Counted from the stretch's first letter, positions 17,315-26,253 are shown. The stretch is DNA of 64,000 bases from Nocardia goodfellowii (GCF_017875645.1 NZ_JAGGMR010000001.1:682001-746000), one strand, 5' to 3'. Made by a program: numbers and translations. Notes: generated from the letters alone by a model not told the origin.

Positions 17315-19113
17315 CGAAAAACCCCCTCAGCAGTCGAGCTCCGGTGCTCCGACGACGCGTCGGCGCGTACCTGGACGACGTGATCGGCCACCGCGAGCAC
17401 GCTGGGCCGGTGGCCGACGATGACCACGGTCGCACCGGCGCGGGCCCGCGCGGTGAGGGCGGCGAGGACGGTTGCCTCGCTGGCGTCGTCGAGGTGGGCG
17501 GTGGGCTCGTCGAGCAGCAGTACCGGTCGCGGGGCGGCCAGAGTTCTGGTGAGAGCGAGGCGTTGGCGCTGACCGAGGGAGAGGCCGACGCCGCCGATGC
17601 CGACGACGGTGTCCCATCGGTCGGGCAGGGTGTCCAGCACAGTATCGAATCCAGTTGCGTGGCAGGCTTTCTCCACCTGATCGTGGCTGGTGGTCGGGCC
17701 GAGCAGTTCGAGGTTGTCACGCAGAGTGCCCGGTACCAGCACCGGCCGCTGCGGCAGCCAGGCCACCTGCGACCACCACCACTCCGAGTCGATGTCGCTG
17801 ACGTCGATACCGTCAACAGTCACCGACCCGCGATCGGGAGCGATCAAGCCCAGGATCGATTGCACCGCAGTCGATTTACCACTGCCGTTCGGGCCCGCGA
17901 GCACAGTGATCGCCCCCGGGCGGAATATGGCCGACAGCCCGGCGGGAGCCAGACCGTCACGAGCCCGCACGCTGACGTCACGCAGTTCGACGAACCGGCC
18001 ACCTTCGCCTCGGCGCGCTGATGGCAGGAGACCCGCGACGCCTGGAGATTGCGATTCCGCACCGGACAAGCCGACAAGTTTGCGCGAGGACGAGCAGACA
18101 GCCTGCCGGGACTCGGAGCTATCCGGCTCGAGAATGGCGAAAGCCTTGTCAGCAGCGGCCATTCCGTCCTGGGCGGCGTGGAAGCGCTCGCCCACCATGC
18201 GCAGAGGCAGGTACACCTCGGGGGCCAGGATCAGGGCTACGAGGCCCGCGTACAGGCCCATGTTGCCGAAAACCAGTCGCATGCCGATGGAGACGGCGAC
18301 GAGCGCTACCGACAGGGTGGCGAGCATTTCCAGCACCATCGAGGACAGGAAGGCGATCCGCAGGGCCGACATGGTTCGTTTGTGCAGGGCGTCGCCTAGG
18401 TCCCGGACCCGACCGGCCATGCTGGTGCGAGACGAATCCTGTTGCGCGGCAACCGCACCTTCCCGGCCGAGGGCGCGCAGGGTCGGCATGCCGGCGAACA
18501 GGTCGAGGAGCTGGTCGGACAGGCGGGTGGTGGCGGCCAGGGTGTCCTGGGACTTGCCCTGGGTCAGCAGTCCGATGAGCACCATGAAGATCGGGATGAG
18601 CGGCAACGTCACCAGGACGATGCCGCCGGAAACGAGGTCGTGAAAGGCGATGACGGTCAAGACGATCGGCGGAACCAGGGCCGAGAGCAGCAGGGCGGGA
18701 AGGTATCCGGCGAGGTAGGCGCGCAGTCCGCTCAATCCGGAACCGGCCACGACGGCCAATTCGGTACGCCGCGCCGCCAATTCGCGGGGCGGGAGCTGAG
18801 CTCCGGCGGCCACCACGGCCGTTTCCAGTTCCGCCACCACCTGCGCCCCGGCCCGGTGCGCGAGCCGGGACTGCCACCAGGTGACGGTGACACGCACAAC
18901 GATGGCGACCGCGAAGAGCGCCAGTTCGCCTGTCCAGGAGCCGATATCACGCCGAGCCGGGTCGGTGATCACACCGGCCAGCACCCGCGCCAGGGCCAGC
19001 GCCGCGACCACGATGCAGAGCGTGGTCGCCAGCGACAACGCCACACTCAGCACGAGGTATCTGCGTGCCGAGCGGGCGTGCCGCCACAGGCGCGGGTCGA
19101 TCGGGCGCGCCAT
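17311..19113 (-). CDS. cydD: thiol reductant ABC exporter subunit CydD
   Basis: Partner of CydC. 600 residues with a membrane domain at about 15-310 and an ATPase domain from about 370: Walker A AGPNGSGKST, signature LSLGQRQRLALTRTLA, Walker B VLLLDEPTAHLDD. Between them, at about residues 330-368, is a Ser/Gly/Arg-rich linker (CSSSRKLVGLSGAES and following) that I do not recognise as part of the CydD fold. It may be a lineage-specific insertion. Start ATG 19113 lies 3 bases after cydB. Confidence 0.93.
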   Translation of the reverse strand: MARPIDPRLWRHARSARRYLVLSVALSLATTLCIVVAALALARVLAGVITDPARRDIGSWTGELALFAVAIVVRVTVTWWQSRLAHRAGAQVVAELETAVVAAGAQLPPRELAARRTELAVVAGSGLSGLRAYLAGYLPALLLSALVPPIVLTVIAFHDLVSGGIVLVTLPLIPIFMVLIGLLTQGKSQDTLAATTRLSDQLLDLFAGMPTLRALGREGAVAAQQDSSRTSMAGRVRDLGDALHKRTMSALRIAFLSSMVLEMLATLSVALVAVSIGMRLVFGNMGLYAGLVALILAPEVYLPLRMVGERFHAAQDGMAAADKAFAILEPDSSESRQAVCSSSRKLVGLSGAESQSPGVAGLLPSARRGEGGRFVELRDVSVRARDGLAPAGLSAIFRPGAITVLAGPNGSGKSTAVQSILGLIAPDRGSVTVDGIDVSDIDSEWWWSQVAWLPQRPVLVPGTLRDNLELLGPTTSHDQVEKACHATGFDTVLDTLPDRWDTVVGIGGVGLSLGQRQRLALTRTLAAPRPVLLLDEPTAHLDDASEATVLAALTARARAGATVVIVGHRPSVLAVADHVVQVRADASSEHRSSTAEGVFR

Positions 19114-19116
19114 GGC

Positions 19117-20166
19117 TCAGTTCCGTGTCTTCGAGGGGAGCAGGCCGATCGGGTCGGGGATGTGCTCCATGGTGAGCCGGGCCCGGAAGACCCAGTAGGT
19201 CCACGCCTGGTAGATGAGCACGAGCGGCACCATGACGCCCGCCACCCAGCTCATGACCACCAGCGTGTAATGCGTGGACGACGCGCTGACCGTGCCGCCG
19301 CGCCCGTCGACGGTGAGGCTGAAGGCCGGATCGATGGTGGAGGGCAGCACATCCGGGAACAGCGAACCGAACAGCAGCACGGTGGCCGACAAGATGGTGA
19401 GCGCCGTGCCGGTGAAGGCCCAGCCGTCGCGGCCCCGGTTGTACGCCAGTCCGGCGACGACGAGCCCGAGCACGGCCAGCGCCAGCGGAATCCAGGTCCA
19501 GCCCTGCCCGTAGGACAGCTGGGTCCAGGCTCCGAACACACCTACCACCAGGGCGGTCGGGACGAAGATCTTCCGCACCACCGCCTGGGCGTCCGCGCGC
19601 ACCTCGCCACCGGTCTTGAGGCAGAGGAAGATCGCGCCGTGCAGCAGGAACAGCAGCAGCGTGGTGAGGCCGCCGAGCAGTGCGTAGGGGCCGAGCAGAT
19701 CGATCAGGCTGCCTTGGATCTGCCGCTTCTCGTTGAGTTCGACACCGCGCACCATATTCGCGAACGCCAAACCCCAAGCGAACGCGGGGATCCAGGAGCC
19801 GAGCCCGATACCGACGTCGCACCACCGCCGCCACTTGTCGTCGTTGATCTTGCTGCGCCATTCGATGGCGCAGGCGCGAGCGATCAATCCGACGAGGATG
19901 AGCAGCAGCGCGAGATAGAACCCGGAGAACAGGCTCGCGTACCACTCCGGGAAGGCCGCGAACATGGCGCCACCGGCGGTGAGCAACCACACTTCGTTGC
20001 CGTCCCACACCGGTCCGATGGTGTTGAGCACCACGCGCCGCTTCACTTCCGACTTGCGCCCGATGACGGGCATCAGCATGCCGACGCCGTAGTCGAAACC
20101 CTCCAGCACGAAATAGCCGATGAAGAGCACGGCGACCAGTACGAACCAGAACACTTGCAGGGTCAT
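19117..20166 (-). CDS. cydB: cytochrome bd oxidase subunit II
   Basis: 349 residues with eight or nine membrane helices. It begins MTLQVFWFVLVAVLFIGYFV and continues with LEGFDYGVGML and NTIGPVWDGNEVWLLTAGG, the CydB signature that includes the WDGNEVW segment. Forms the quinol oxidase with CydA, reducing O2 without proton pumping at low oxygen or under NO/H2S stress. 9 bases separate it from cydA. Confidence 0.97.
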   Translation of the reverse strand: MTLQVFWFVLVAVLFIGYFVLEGFDYGVGMLMPVIGRKSEVKRRVVLNTIGPVWDGNEVWLLTAGGAMFAAFPEWYASLFSGFYLALLLILVGLIARACAIEWRSKINDDKWRRWCDVGIGLGSWIPAFAWGLAFANMVRGVELNEKRQIQGSLIDLLGPYALLGGLTTLLLFLLHGAIFLCLKTGGEVRADAQAVVRKIFVPTALVVGVFGAWTQLSYGQGWTWIPLALAVLGLVVAGLAYNRGRDGWAFTGTALTILSATVLLFGSLFPDVLPSTIDPAFSLTVDGRGGTVSASSTHYTLVVMSWVAGVMVPLVLIYQAWTYWVFRARLTMEHIPDPIGLLPSKTRN

Positions 20167-20175
20167 CCCGGGCTC

Positions 20176-21639
20176 CTAGTAGGCGAAGGAAAGCTTCTCG
20201 ACGGCGTCCCCGGTGGGTTCCGGGGTCTCGGATGCCACGGGCGCGGGTTCCGGCCCGGCCAGCACGTAGCGCCGCTGCAGGTAGAACCACGCGACCGCGA
20301 GAATGCCGTACAGCAGCGTGAAGACGATGAGCGAGGTGAGGATGGTGCCCGCGGACACCCCGGACACGCCCTGCTGCACCGTCATCCGGATGTTCGGGTC
20401 CCCGGTCGGATTGGGTGCCACCACCCACGGCTGACGGCCCATCTCGGTGAAGATCCAGCCCGCGCTGTTTCCCAGGAACGGTGTGGCGATGGCCAGCAGC
20501 GACAACCATCCGAACCATTTCTGCCCCGGCACCCGGCCGCCGCGGGTCAGCCAGAAACCGGCCAGCGCCAACAGGATCGAGCCCGCCATCCAGGTGATCA
20601 TGGCGCGGAAGGCCCAGTAGGTGACGAACAGGTTGGGCCGGTAGTCACCGGGCCCGAACTTCTCGTTGTAGGACGCCTGGAGATCTTTGACGCCGTCGAG
20701 CGTCACGCCGGAGAACTCCCCCTTGGCCAGCCACGGCAGCACGTAGGGCACTTCGATGAGGTGGTCGACGCTGTCGCAGTTGTTGTGCGTGCCGACGGTG
20801 AGGATGGAGAACTGGGGATCGGTCTGGGTGTGGCACAACGATTCCGCCGAGGCCATCTTCATCGGCTGCTGTTCGAACATCAGCTTGCCCTGTACGTCGC
20901 CGGTGTAGATGAGGGCGACGCAGGCGACCGGGACGAGCCACAAACCCATGCGCGCGGCCGGCCGCCACATGACGCGAGCCTCCTCGATACCCGCCGGATC
21001 CCCCTTGCGCACTGTGCGAACCATCCACCAGCCGGCGATGCCCGCCACGAAGGTGGCCGAGGTGAGCAACGCTCCGGCTATGACGTGCGGGAAGGCCGCG
21101 AGCGTCGTCACATTCGTGATGACTGCCCAAATGCTCTGCAGCTCAGCGCGTCCGGTTTCGGGGTTGTAGCGCGCGCCGACCGGGTGCTGCATGAACGAGT
21201 TGGCCGCGACGATGAAGTACGCCGAGGCGTTCACCCCGAGCGCCACCAGCCAGATGCACGCCAGGTGCACCTTTTTCGGCAGCCGGTCCCAGCCGAAGAT
21301 CCACAGGCCGAGGAACGTCGATTCCATGAAGAAGGCGACCAGGGCCTCCATGGCCAAGGGTGCGCCGAAGACATCGCCGACGAAGCGGGAGTATTCGCTC
21401 CAGCCCATGCCGAACTGGAATTCCTGCACGATGCCGGTGGCCACGCCGAGGGCGAAGTTGATCAGGAACAGTTTCCCGAAGAACTTGGTGAGGCGCTTCC
21501 AGTGCTCCTTGCCGGTGACCACCCAGGCGGTCTGCATACCGGCGACGAGCGGCGCCAAGCCGATCGTGAGCGGCACGAAGAGGAAGTGGTACACGGTGGT
21601 GATGCCGAACTGCCAGCGCGCGACGTCGACGACGTTCAT
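20176..21639 (-). CDS. cydA: cytochrome bd oxidase subunit I
   Basis: 487 residues with about nine membrane helices, carrying hemes b558, b595 and d. Conserved elements: N-terminal RWQFGITTVYHFLFVPLT with the first heme-ligand His, the GTHNNCD and YTGDVQGK region (Q-loop, short type), and TEMGRQPWVVAPNPTG. ATG 21639 has AGGAG 8 nt upstream. First gene of cydABDC; the promoter overlaps a perfect 14-bp palindrome. Confidence 0.97.
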   Translation of the reverse strand: MNVVDVARWQFGITTVYHFLFVPLTIGLAPLVAGMQTAWVVTGKEHWKRLTKFFGKLFLINFALGVATGIVQEFQFGMGWSEYSRFVGDVFGAPLAMEALVAFFMESTFLGLWIFGWDRLPKKVHLACIWLVALGVNASAYFIVAANSFMQHPVGARYNPETGRAELQSIWAVITNVTTLAAFPHVIAGALLTSATFVAGIAGWWMVRTVRKGDPAGIEEARVMWRPAARMGLWLVPVACVALIYTGDVQGKLMFEQQPMKMASAESLCHTQTDPQFSILTVGTHNNCDSVDHLIEVPYVLPWLAKGEFSGVTLDGVKDLQASYNEKFGPGDYRPNLFVTYWAFRAMITWMAGSILLALAGFWLTRGGRVPGQKWFGWLSLLAIATPFLGNSAGWIFTEMGRQPWVVAPNPTGDPNIRMTVQQGVSGVSAGTILTSLIVFTLLYGILAVAWFYLQRRYVLAGPEPAPVASETPEPTGDAVEKLSFAY

Positions 21640-21656
21640 CCGATCTCCTGCCGATC

Positions 21657-21670
21657 TACGACATGTCGTA
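21657..21670 (-). promoter_or_regulatory. 14-bp palindrome overlapping the cydA start region, candidate operator
   Basis: TACGACATGTCGTA is perfectly palindromic, 18-31 bases upstream of the cydA ATG. A TACGAT hexamer just upstream on the minus strand (about 21674-21679) would place the transcription start inside it, the position of a repressor site. It does not resemble CRP or Rex boxes. The regulator is unknown. Confidence 0.5.
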
Positions 21671-21813
21671 GTAATCGTACGCCGGAGGGTATCTGGATCA
21701 ACGTGCGCTGCGACACGACGCCAGCTGTTAACTAGCCCGCGCTCAGATCACCGGCCGCAACCCGATTTCGCGGCCGGCTCGCGCCTGGACCGCCATGCCG
21801 AAGGCCCTGCCAC

Positions 21814-22734
21814 CTACCAGTCGCGAACCGACCCCGCCCTCTCGATACCCCGGTCCACCAGCTCGATGATCTCCTCGGCATTGTCCGGCGCGGACATCCG
21901 CAGACCGTCCAGCGAGTTCACCCGAGCGGCCAGCGTGATGCTAGACAGCAACCAGACGCTGTCACAGGTGAGCAAATCCGCAGTGAACAACGATTTGTAG
22001 CCGCACTCCCAGCCGGCCCGCTCCGCCTCGGCGTACAGCGCGCGCTGAGTCACCCCGGGCAGCACACCGTTCTTCGCGGGCGGCGTCAGCAACTGCTTGT
22101 CCCGGGCGATCACCACCGTCGAACGCGGACCCTCGAGCACCCGGTTCTCGTTGCTGGTGAAGATCACATCGTCGGCGCCCATCCGCTGCGCGAACCGCAG
22201 CGCGGCCATATTCGTCGCGTAGGACAGCGTCTTCGCGCCGAGCAACTGCCACGGCGCGGCCTGCGCCAGATCGATCGAGATACCCCGGGCCAGCGAGACC
22301 ACCTTGATGCCCTCGGCGCGGGCCTTGGCCACCCGCGCCCCCACCGGCAGCACCAGCACGTACGCGGTCGGCACCGGCACGGCGGCCGCGAGATCACCGG
22401 AGGTGACGCTGTCTTTCACACCGGGCATTTCACTGTCGCGACCCCGGGTCAGCACCATCCGCAGCACGCCTTCGCGCTCGCTGCCCCACTCCTTGGCGGC
22501 CGTCTCGACCGCTTCGCGCCAGCGCGCCAGTTCCGGCTCGGGTAGGTCGAGTGCCTGCGCCGAGTGACGCAGCCGACCTAGGTGGTGTTCGATCGCACAC
22601 GCTTTACCGCTACGCACCAGCACCGTCTCGAAGACACCATCACCGCGCAGCACACCGATGTCGTCGGCAAACAGCAACGGCGCGTCCGCATCTCGGACCG
22701 CGCCGTCGAGTGTTACAAGAACTCGATCTACCAT
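21814..22734 (-). CDS. class IV PLP aminotransferase, aminodeoxychorismate lyase-like
   Basis: 306 residues of the BCAT/ADCL fold-type IV family. The N-terminal GDGVFETVLV is typical of PabC, which makes p-aminobenzoate for folate. The PLP lysine is in LLGAKTLSYATNM, and FTSNENRVLEGPRSTVVI with GVLPGVTQRALY are the cofactor-phosphate and C-terminal motifs. Divergent neighbour YgfZ is a tetrahydrofolate-binding protein, which fits folate metabolism. Branched-chain aminotransferase activity cannot be excluded by reading. Leaderless start at ATG 22734. Counterpart Rv0812. Confidence 0.87.
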   Translation of the reverse strand: MVDRVLVTLDGAVRDADAPLLFADDIGVLRGDGVFETVLVRSGKACAIEHHLGRLRHSAQALDLPEPELARWREAVETAAKEWGSEREGVLRMVLTRGRDSEMPGVKDSVTSGDLAAAVPVPTAYVLVLPVGARVAKARAEGIKVVSLARGISIDLAQAAPWQLLGAKTLSYATNMAALRFAQRMGADDVIFTSNENRVLEGPRSTVVIARDKQLLTPPAKNGVLPGVTQRALYAEAERAGWECGYKSLFTADLLTCDSVWLLSSITLAARVNSLDGLRMSAPDNAEEIIELVDRGIERAGSVRDW

Positions 22735-22740
22735 GCGTCG

Positions 22741-22746
22741 AGCGTA
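22741..22746 (-). promoter_or_regulatory. -10 element of the aminodeoxychorismate lyase-like gene
   Basis: Minus-strand TACGCT, 6 nt before ATG 22734. Confidence 0.55.
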
Positions 22747-22829
22747 GGCGGTGTACCTTGACCACGCCTACGTCACAGCGAAGATCGTGTAAACGAGATC
22801 CTTCGCTGCACTCGAGCTGACGCGGGGCC

Positions 22830-22835
22830 TAGAGT
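22830..22835 (+). promoter_or_regulatory. -10 element of ygfZ (leaderless)
   Basis: TAGAGT, 7 nt, GTG 22843. Confidence 0.6.
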
Positions 22836-22842
22836 GGTTTAC

Positions 22843-23955
22843 GTGTCCGTGGTCGTTGTGCCCAGTCCTATTCTTTCCGTCTCGGGTGCTGTCGCGGGAG
22901 TTCCGGGTTCCCCGGATGCCGCGGTGGCCTGGCATTACGGGGATCCGTTCGGTGAACAGCGCGCCGCCGCGCAACGGGCGGCGATCGTCGATCGGTCGCA
23001 CCGCTTCGTGCTGACCATCACCGGTAAAGAGCGCCTGACCTGGCTGCACACCATTACCAGCCAGCATGTCGCCGACCTCGCCGACGGTCAGTCCGCCGAG
23101 AATCTCGACCTCGACCTGAACGGCCGGGTGCTGAACCATTTCGTGCTGACCGAGCTCGACGGCACCGTGTGGATCGACACCGAGGCCGAACGCGGCGCGG
23201 ACCTGCTGGCGTTCCTGCAGAAAATGGTCTTCTGGGCCGACGCCAAGCCGGAGGCCGCCGACTACGCGGTGCTGAGCCTGCTCGGTCCCGGCGTCGCGAG
23301 CCTGACTTCCGCCCTGGGGATCGATGAACTGCCCGCCGCGCTGCGGGCGGTGCCGCTGCCCGACGGCGGCTTCCTGCGCCGGATGCCGTGGCCGACCGCG
23401 GACTCCTTCGATCTGCTCGTCCCCCGCGACCGCCTCGGCGAGTGGTGGGCCCAGCTGACCGAAGCGGGCGCCGTCCCCGCCGGTATGTGGGCCTTCGAAG
23501 CACTGCGCGTCGCCGCCGTGCGTCCCCGCCTCGGCCAGGACACCGACGACCGCACCATCCCGCACGAAGCCCGTTGGATCGGCGGCATCGAGGAATACGG
23601 TGCGGTGCATCTGAACAAGGGCTGCTATCGCGGGCAGGAAACCGTCGCCCGCGTGCACAATCTCGGCAAACCCCCGCGCAATCTGGTGCTGCTGCACCTG
23701 GACGGTTCCGCCGACGAGCGTCCCGTGCCCGGCGACGACGTCACCGCCGGGGGCCGCACGGTCGGCCGAATCGGCACCGTCATCGATCACTTCGAATTCG
23801 GTCCGATCGCATTGGCTTTGGTGAAGCGGGCGATCCCCGCGGACACCCCGCTGACCGCCGGGCCGACCGCCGCCGCGATCGACCCCGACTCGGTACCCGT
23901 CAACGACGCACCGCAGGCGGGCCGGATCGCCGTCGACCGTTTGCGCGGCCGGTGA
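22843..23955 (+). CDS. ygfZ: YgfZ/GcvT-like folate-binding Fe-S cluster repair protein
   Basis: 370 residues. GcvT-fold protein that in E. coli uses tetrahydrofolate to help maintain certain Fe-S enzymes. It has the diagnostic KGCYRGQE motif with its conserved Cys (about residue 264) and an N-terminal AIVDRSHRFVLTITGKERLTWLH. A frame from 22834 is open, but the TAGAGT-N7-GTG spacing indicates GTG 22843. Its stop shares a base with the next ATG (TGATG), coupling it to the MOSC gene. Positional match to Rv0811c. Confidence 0.9.
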   Translation: MSVVVVPSPILSVSGAVAGVPGSPDAAVAWHYGDPFGEQRAAAQRAAIVDRSHRFVLTITGKERLTWLHTITSQHVADLADGQSAENLDLDLNGRVLNHFVLTELDGTVWIDTEAERGADLLAFLQKMVFWADAKPEAADYAVLSLLGPGVASLTSALGIDELPAALRAVPLPDGGFLRRMPWPTADSFDLLVPRDRLGEWWAQLTEAGAVPAGMWAFEALRVAAVRPRLGQDTDDRTIPHEARWIGGIEEYGAVHLNKGCYRGQETVARVHNLGKPPRNLVLLHLDGSADERPVPGDDVTAGGRTVGRIGTVIDHFEFGPIALALVKRAIPADTPLTAGPTAAAIDPDSVPVNDAPQAGRIAVDRLRGR

Positions 23956-24698
23956 TGTCGGCGGAAGTACTCGCGGTCTGTGTCGTGCACGCCGAGCTCG
24001 AAGTGCCGGGCCGGGTCGGCCGGACCGCGATCGACAAGCGGCCGGTGCCGGGCCGGGTCCGGGTGCGCGAGCACGGTCTGGCCGGTGACCACGTCGCCGA
24101 CACCAAGTACCACGGCGGCGTCCATCAGGCCGTCTACGCCTACGCCGAGTCCGACGCCCAGCGCTGGGCCCAGGAACTCGGCCGCGACCTGCCCGCCGGC
24201 TGGTTCGGCGAGAATCTGCGCATCAACGGTCTAGCGGTCAGTGACGCCGTCCTGGGCGCGCGCTGGGCCATCGGCGACACCCTCCTGGAGGTCAGCGCCC
24301 CGCGGGTGCCCTGCGCCGTCTTCCAGCACTGGTCCGGTGAGTCGCACTGGGTCAAACGCTTCGCACTGCGCGGCGACACCGGCGCCTACCTGCGCGTGCT
24401 GACCGAGGGCAGCGTCGGCGCGGGCGACGAGGTCCGCGTGGTGCACGTCCCCGAGCACGGCATCACCGCCCGTGACGTGTTCGCCGGCACCGACATGGAC
24501 CGCCTGAACCTGTTGCTCGAGGTGGAGCCCTCGATTTCCGACGACGTCCGCATGCAGATCGAACGACATGCGCGCCGGCACGCGAATGCCGCCCGCGCGG
24601 TAGCCCAGCGAACGGAGGCGATGTCTATGCGTGAGCGCGGCGAACGAACCAGGTCACAGCGCGCGACGGAGCCGAGCGCAAGTGAGGCCCAGGTATGA
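23955..24698 (+). CDS. MOSC domain protein (YiiM type)
   Basis: 247 residues. The MOSC domain (residues 25-150) has KYHGGVHQAVYAYAESD, GWFGENLRI and the conserved Cys in APRVPCAVFQHW, the presumed sulfur-carrying or metal-linked residue. MOSC proteins handle molybdenum cofactor or sulfur transfer and reduction of N-hydroxylated compounds. The last ~27 residues (SMRERGERTRSQRATEPSA and on) look like translated repeat DNA rather than domain. Coupled at both ends: TGATG with ygfZ, ATGA with the asparaginase. Confidence 0.85.
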   Translation: MSAEVLAVCVVHAELEVPGRVGRTAIDKRPVPGRVRVREHGLAGDHVADTKYHGGVHQAVYAYAESDAQRWAQELGRDLPAGWFGENLRINGLAVSDAVLGARWAIGDTLLEVSAPRVPCAVFQHWSGESHWVKRFALRGDTGAYLRVLTEGSVGAGDEVRVVHVPEHGITARDVFAGTDMDRLNLLLEVEPSISDDVRMQIERHARRHANAARAVAQRTEAMSMRERGERTRSQRATEPSASEAQV

Positions 24699-25645
24699 GC
24701 GTCGAATTGGTCGAGGTCGTCCGGTCCGGGTTCCGGGAGTGCGTGCATCGCGGTTCCGTGGTCATCCTGGGCAGCGACGGCGAGCCCACGCTGGAACTCG
24801 GCGAGGTGCACCTGCCGATCTTCCCGCGCTCGACCAATAAACCGATGCAGGCGATCACGCTGCTGCGCAACGGTTTCGAGCCGGTCGACGATGCCGAGCT
24901 GGCCATCGCCACCGCCTCGCATTTCGGCGAGCCCGATCACGTCGCCCTGGTGCAGCGGCTGCTGGAGCGTTTCGGTTTCGACGAGAAGCAGCTCGAATGC
25001 CCGGCCGACTATCCGTTCGAGGACCGCGCCCGCGCCGCCGCCGTCACCGCCGGCCAGCCGCGCAAAATCTATATGAACTGCTCCGGCAAGCACGCCGCGA
25101 TGCTCGCCACCTGCCAGATCAACGGCTGGCCGACCGAGGGTTATCTGGCCGAGAGCCACCCGCTCCAGCAATCGGTGATCGCGACCATCACCGAGCTCAC
25201 CGGCGAACCCGAAACCGATCTCGGCATCGACGGCTGTGGCTTGCCGATCATCCCGGTCTCGCTGGTGAATCTGGCGCGCGCGTTCGCGGCGATGGCCACC
25301 GCCACGCCCGGCTCGCCGGAGCGCCGTGTCGCCGAGGCGATCCGCGCGCACCCGCGAGTGATTTCCGGCACGAACGCTCCGGACTTGCTGGCGATGCGGA
25401 CGACACCCGGGCTGGTCTGCAAAATCGGCGCCGACGGCGTGCACGCGGGCGCGCTGCCGGACGGCTCGGCCTTCGCCTACAAGATCGATGACGGCCATGA
25501 CCGGGCACGAATGCCCTTGACGCTGGCCGTTTTGCAACGCATGGGTGTGGAGTGGAGCGACGCGCATACCGAGCTCGCGGCCCTGCCGATCATGGGTGGC
25601 GGCGCCCGGGTGGGTGTCATCCGGGCTATCCCCGGCGCGCTGTAG
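24695..25645 (+). CDS. class 3 (Rhizobium etli-type) L-asparaginase
   Basis: 316 residues. Hydrolyses asparagine to aspartate and ammonia. The catalytic Ser-Lys pairs are visible as STNK (Ser46, Lys49) and in MNCSGKH (Ser130, Lys132). The presumed zinc ligands are Cys129, Lys132 and Cys181 (DGCGLP), matching the ReAV family arrangement. It is unrelated to the E. coli AnsA/B fold. Third gene of a translationally coupled ygfZ-MOSC-asparaginase unit. Nitrogen link to the nearby GlnR regulator is only positional. Confidence 0.88.
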   Translation: MSVELVEVVRSGFRECVHRGSVVILGSDGEPTLELGEVHLPIFPRSTNKPMQAITLLRNGFEPVDDAELAIATASHFGEPDHVALVQRLLERFGFDEKQLECPADYPFEDRARAAAVTAGQPRKIYMNCSGKHAAMLATCQINGWPTEGYLAESHPLQQSVIATITELTGEPETDLGIDGCGLPIIPVSLVNLARAFAAMATATPGSPERRVAEAIRAHPRVISGTNAPDLLAMRTTPGLVCKIGADGVHAGALPDGSAFAYKIDDGHDRARMPLTLAVLQRMGVEWSDAHTELAALPIMGGGARVGVIRAIPGAL

Positions 25646-25821
25646 CCGACCCCGGCAGGCGGCGACAACCGGGCAAACAACCCCACTTCCGGAGTACTTC
25701 GCGCACTCCTGGAAGCGCGAGCGCCGGACACACGCTAAAGTGTCTGTCAGGAAGAGTATTAATTCGAACGGGGCCGCCAACACACCCCAGGCCGCCCCGC
25801 AGTGACGCGAGGGGGTCAGCC

Positions 25822-26025
25822 ATGGGCCGTGGCCGGGCTAAGGCAAAGCAGACCAAGGTTGCACGCGAGCTGAAATACAGCACGCATAACACCGACTTCG
25901 CGAGCCTTCAGCGCGAGCTCGCGGGTAGCCCCAACTCTCAGATGAGTGGTGGAGTGCTGTCCGATGAGCACGACGCAGACGACTCCTCATCCCGATGGGA
26001 TGAGGACGACGACTGGCGCCGCTGA
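25822..26025 (+). CDS. DUF3073 small conserved actinobacterial protein
   Basis: 67 residues, beginning with the invariant MGRGRAKAKQTKVARELKYS and ending in an acidic tryptophan-containing tail (DSSSRWDEDDDWRR). Basic head and acidic tail suggest an RNA- or ribosome-associated adaptor; function is not known. GAGGGGG lies 8-12 nt before ATG 25822. Own transcription unit, closed by a strong terminator. Counterpart Rv0810c. Confidence 0.92.
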   Translation: MGRGRAKAKQTKVARELKYSTHNTDFASLQRELAGSPNSQMSGGVLSDEHDADDSSSRWDEDDDWRR

Positions 26026-26043
26026 GATTTCGGATCTTCGCTG

Positions 26044-26071
26044 AAGGGGGAGGCCGGCGGGCCTCCCCCTT
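26044..26071 (+). terminator. terminator of the DUF3073 gene
   Basis: A 12-bp stem AAGGGGGAGGCC / GGCCTCCCCCTT with a 4-nt loop (GGCG). Confidence 0.85.
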
Positions 26072-26120
26072 CCAGCGTTGACCCGACCTGCGGATATCGC
26101 CGTAAGGCTTGCATAGCTAG

Positions 26121-26156
26121 CTCAGCGCCCTCATCGCTTCGATGCGGGGCGCTGAG
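26121..26156. repeat. long hairpin between two terminators
   Basis: CTCAGCGCCC (26121-26130) pairs with GGGCGCTGAG (26147-26156), and an inner CATCG/CGATG stem closes on a 3-nt loop. Near-perfect 15-bp stem with no T-tract; role unknown. Confidence 0.6.
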
Positions 26157-26205
26157 TCGTACCCGGCCATCGCCGAAACCGTTCGACCCCAGCAACTCCC
26201 GGACA

Positions 26206-26240
26206 CACGAAAGCCCCGCCGAGTCGGCGGGGCTTTCGTG
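26206..26240. terminator. bidirectional terminator downstream of purM
   Basis: A 15-bp perfect stem CACGAAAGCCCCGCC / GGCGGGGCTTTCGTG with a 5-nt loop. On the minus strand the stem ends in TTTCGTG. Confidence 0.85.
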
Positions 26241-26253
26241 TAGCTCGGAGCGA

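Noticed and set aside
18442..21735. 1097-codon open frame on the plus strand
   Set aside because: Antisense shadow of cydB/cydA and part of cydD; His/Gly/Arg/Asp-rich composition typical of reverse frames in GC-rich DNA.
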